From Tissierella praeacuta_A (lineage in GTDB: Bacteria > Bacillota > Clostridia > Tissierellales > Tissierellaceae), in NCBI RefSeq assembly GCF_040396155.1, contig NZ_JBEBOY010000002.1:1-64000 (forward strand): a DNA stretch of 64,000 bases, given 5' to 3'. Position numbers and translations under genes: made by a program. How positions within the stretch are numbered: the stretch's first letter is position 1; every line of letters starts with the position of its first letter. This document shows positions 62,154 to 64,000 of the stretch, piece by piece. The notes beneath the pieces were generated by a model, which saw only the letters and a list, made by a program, of their open reading frames with translations, was not told the DNA's origin and did not search any database.

Positions 62154-62441
62154 ATGGATATATATATTGATAGAAAAGCAAAAGAGTATATAAAAAATAA
62201 ATCTGGAGATAATTCTATACAAATTATAATTGAGAGGATAGGCGGAGGATGATGTGCTAGCTATCAACCATCGGTGAAGGTTGGAAAACCATATAATAAT
62301 GATTCTTTTATTATGCATAAAGAAGGAGATATAGACATATATATTTCTCCAAATATAAAGGTACGTAATGATGGATTGAAAATTGGTCTTAACAAGATTT
62401 TATGGATAAAGTCTTTAAATGTAGATGGTTTAATATTATGA
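62154..62441 (+). CDS. Selenoprotein of the HesB/IscA-like CC/Se-motif type (UGA read as selenocysteine)
   Basis: An ATG at 62154, preceded by GAGGGAGAAA, opens a 95-codon frame with a single in-frame TGA at 62250-62252, and it ends at TGA 62439-62441. Around the internal TGA the protein reads IERIGGG-U-CASYQPSVKVGKPY, so a selenocysteine sits next to Cys. This fits the CC/Se-motif small proteins with a HesB/IscA-like fold, in which other members have Cys-Cys. A hairpin immediately 3' of the TGA (62265-62283) fits a bacterial SECIS. The frame is conserved-looking on both sides, so a dead gene is less likely. The biochemical role is uncertain; a redox or metal role is plausible. Confidence 0.75.
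62265..62283 (+). promoter_or_regulatory. Candidate bacterial SECIS hairpin
   Basis: CAACC (62265-62269) pairs with GGTTG (62279-62283) around ATCGGTGAA, which contains GG. The loop starts 17 bases after the TGA, within the range for bacterial SECIS elements bound by SelB. Confidence 0.5.
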
Positions 62442-62452
62442 TTTAATAAAGA

Positions 62453-62481
62453 AAATACTCCTATAAATTTTAGGAGTATTT
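62453..62481. terminator. Bidirectional terminator
   Basis: AAATACTCCTA (62453-62463) pairs with TAGGAGTATTT (62471-62481). It closes the selenoprotein gene and the convergent small gene. Confidence 0.8.
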
Positions 62482-62708
62482 CAAGATTTTAAATCCTGTT
62501 CCATTGCCATTGAAGATAGAATAGGATCAATTAAATTTAAATTACATTTACCATCCTTAGTATAATGAATACAATTTATACAGTTTTCATACTTATCTTC
62601 ATAAGCACGTACAGAGGAGGTTAGAGTATTTGATGTTAGATTATTTCTTGATGGGTCATATTCATTACAATATAAGGCTATTTTTCTAAGTTGCTCTTTG
62701 CTTGCCAT
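62481..62708 (-). CDS. Small Cys-containing hypothetical protein
   Basis: This is a 75-residue protein with CNEYDPSRNNLTSNTLTSSVRAYEDKYENCINCIHYTKDGKCNL: four of its Cys residues are at CINC and near it, spaced C-x2-C-x8-C plus one earlier. That could bind zinc or an Fe-S cluster. The family is unknown to me. The ATG at 62708 follows GAAAGGAGCAATTTAT; an earlier in-frame start at 62726 overlaps that site. Confidence 0.7.
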   Translation of the reverse strand: MASKEQLRKIALYCNEYDPSRNNLTSNTLTSSVRAYEDKYENCINCIHYTKDGKCNLNLIDPILSSMAMEQDLKS

Positions 62709-62781
62709 ATAAATTGCTCCTTTCAAGAATTATTATGTCAAAAAAGGTAATAAAATATTCAAAAAAACATTATGTAAGTAA

Positions 62782-62810
62782 ATTGACATATTAATATCAC
62801 GATGTTATAA
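62782..62810 (+). promoter_or_regulatory. Consensus sigma-A promoter of rex
   Basis: TTGACA (62782-62787), 17 bases and TATAAT (62805-62810) are a perfect consensus, 35 bases before the rex start codon. No TTGTTAA-type Rex operator is seen here. Confidence 0.85.
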
Positions 62811-62845
62811 TAATCTGTAAAATATTATTGGGTGGTGATTACAGG

Positions 62846-63481
62846 ATGGACAGAGACAGCAAGGTTTCCATAACAGTTATAAGAAGGTTACCTAAATATT
62901 ATAGATATTTGGGAGAATTATTAAATAAAGGAATTAACAGAATTTCATCTCAAGAATTAAGTAATATGACAGGCTTTACAGCTTCTCAGATAAGACAAGA
63001 TTTAAATAATTTCGGTGGATTCGGACAACAGGGATATGGATATAATGTAGAAGAGTTACATGGACAGCTAGCTAAAATCCTTGGATTAGAGACTATATAT
63101 AAAGCTGTAATAGCAGGTGCAGGAAACCTAGGTCAGGCCATAGCTAATTATAAAGGTTTTGAAGATGCTGGTTTCAAAGTACTTTCACTTTTTGATAAAA
63201 ATCCAAAACTCATAGGGTTGAAGATTAGAGATATTGAAATAAGAGATGTAGATACTATGATTGATTTTATTAAGGAAAATAATGTAGATATAGGAATCAT
63301 TACCTCTCCAAAAGATAATGCTCAAGAAATAGCAGATGCTTTTATAAAAGCTGGAGTAAAAGGAATTTGGAACTTTGCTCCAACAGACTTAAATGTTCCT
63401 GAAGAAATGATAGTGGAGAATGTACGCTTAAATGAAAGCTTATTTACACTTTCATATTTTCTAAAAGATAAATATAATTAG
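62846..63481 (+). CDS. rex: Redox-sensing transcriptional repressor Rex
   Basis: This is a 211-residue Rex. The N-terminal winged helix is at about 1-75 (TVIRRLPKYYRYLGELL, SSQELSNMTGFTASQIRQDLNNFGGFGQQGYGY), and the Rossmann domain starts with AVIAGAGNLGQAIANY (about 86-101). It senses the NADH/NAD ratio and represses fermentation genes. The ATG at 62846 follows GGTGGTGATTACAGG. A TTG at 62828 is within the same site and is not favoured. The acyl-CoA dehydrogenase gene downstream is a common Rex target in Clostridia. Confidence 0.96.
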   Translation: MDRDSKVSITVIRRLPKYYRYLGELLNKGINRISSQELSNMTGFTASQIRQDLNNFGGFGQQGYGYNVEELHGQLAKILGLETIYKAVIAGAGNLGQAIANYKGFEDAGFKVLSLFDKNPKLIGLKIRDIEIRDVDTMIDFIKENNVDIGIITSPKDNAQEIADAFIKAGVKGIWNFAPTDLNVPEEMIVENVRLNESLFTLSYFLKDKYN

Positions 63482-63562
63482 AGATGGATATAAACAAATT
63501 GAGATGTTAAAATAATAACTGAAATCATAAAGAATATAAATTAAATGAACAAAAGATTAATG

Positions 63563-63605
63563 AAAAAGCCTAATTATTCAACTATATTGAATAATTAGGC
63601 TTTTT
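63563..63605 (+). terminator. Terminator after rex
   Basis: A 19-base perfect stem (63563-63581 with 63587-63605) around CTATA starts with AAAAAGCC and ends in TTTTT. It isolates rex from the dehydrogenase gene. Confidence 0.92.
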
Positions 63606-63714
63606 ATATTAAAAATTAAGGATAAAAATTTAACGATATCACTGGAAATAAAAAGATAAAAGGCTTATAATGTAATCATAGGGATAGCCAATATATTAGG
63701 GAGGGAAATAATAT

Positions 63715-64000
63715 ATGAATTTCAAACTAACTAAAGAGCAACAAATGGTAAGAAATGTAATGAAGGAATTCACCGAAAAAGAGGTAAAGCCTATTGCTGC
63801 AGAGATAGATGAAACGGAACAATTTCCGCGAGAAACTGTCAATAAAATGGCAAAGTATAATATGCTTGGTATACCTTTTCCAGTTGAATACGGTGGTTCA
63901 GGTGGAGATGAATTATCATATGCTATAGCTGTGGAAGAATTATCAAAGGCTTGTGCTACTACAGGAGTTATATTATCAGCTCATACATCCTTAGGATGTT
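63715..64000 (+). CDS. Acyl-CoA dehydrogenase (butyryl-CoA dehydrogenase type), N-terminal part
   Basis: The first 95 residues (MNFKLTKEQQMVRNVMKEF, VKPIAAEIDETEQFP, GIPFPVEYGGSGGDELSYAIAVEELSKACATTGVILSAHTSLGC) are the helical N-terminal domain of short-chain acyl-CoA dehydrogenases. Clostridial Bcd, which works with electron-transfer flavoprotein, is the best guess because rex lies directly upstream. The gene runs off the window end. The ATG has AGGGAGGGAAATAATAT upstream. Confidence 0.9.
   Translation, partial: MNFKLTKEQQMVRNVMKEFTEKEVKPIAAEIDETEQFPRETVNKMAKYNMLGIPFPVEYGGSGGDELSYAIAVEELSKACATTGVILSAHTSLGC

Noticed and set aside
62061..62318. 85-residue open frame on the minus strand
   Set aside because: It is the shadow of the selenoprotein gene on the opposite strand, has no ribosome site and an unnatural composition.

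Overview
The window is AT-rich, strongly Gram-positive-type DNA: AGGAGG-type ribosome sites, many GTG and TTG starts, sigma-A promoters of the TTGACA/TATAAT type, and a long-form ribosome hibernation factor. Flagella and chemotaxis genes, a Rex repressor directly upstream of an acyl-CoA (butyryl-CoA type) dehydrogenase, peptide and amino-acid based metabolism, and a probable selenocysteine-encoded protein point to an anaerobic, motile member of the Clostridia/Tissierellia. The species cannot be named from the sequence alone.

Layout. Positions 1-52 are the 3' end of a group II intron, followed by an open frame for an SMC/SbcC-like coiled-coil ATPase, so the intron probably splits that gene. 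At 3.2-18.5 kb lies a peptide-sensing and uptake region: a cytosolic fusion of a chemotaxis signalling domain to a peptide-binding domain, a YihY membrane protein, a classical chemoreceptor, an ArsR-type regulator, and a divergent oppABCDF-tldD-tldE operon. The same half-site (TTCTAACA/TGTTAGAA) lies in front of both the fusion gene and the opp operon, suggesting one regulon for peptide sensing, import and degradation. At 18.5-25 kb are a convergent gap with hairpins and a four-site repeat array, an S9 peptidase, an ECF sigma/anti-sigma/TPR operon with its own ECF-type promoter, and an HDOD protein. At 25-32 kb, on the minus strand, are an unknown 571-residue protein and a four-gene ABC transporter operon with a DUF3798-type lipoprotein and a long leader. 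At 32-42.4 kb are an M3 peptidase, flaG-fliD-fliS-flgN behind a sigma-D promoter, a DnaA-box cluster, hpf, secA, and prfB with its programmed frameshift.

At 42.4-50.2 kb are tex, an amidohydrolase with an ATP-NAD kinase-like gene, an FMN riboswitch with ribU (carrying a GC-rich inverted-repeat insertion in its leader), and recQ. The stretch 50.2-57.3 kb is an accessory zone: an ABC-ATPase remnant, an M15 peptidase, a truncated paralogue, a RelE-type toxin-antitoxin pair, a choloylglycine-hydrolase-type enzyme, a small retropepsin-like protease with its partner, gldA, another decayed gene and a membrane protein. The rest is core: tsaE-tsaB-rimI-tsaD (tRNA t6A synthesis), a second DnaA-box cluster, an ABC-F ATPase, a UGA-containing selenoprotein gene missed by ordinary translation, a small Cys-rich protein, rex, and the start of an acyl-CoA dehydrogenase.

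No tRNA, rRNA, CRISPR array, complete insertion sequence or prophage was seen. The most interesting items are the peptide-sensing fusion with its shared operator, the intron-split ATPase, the selenoprotein, the two DnaA-box clusters and the structured intergenic elements.
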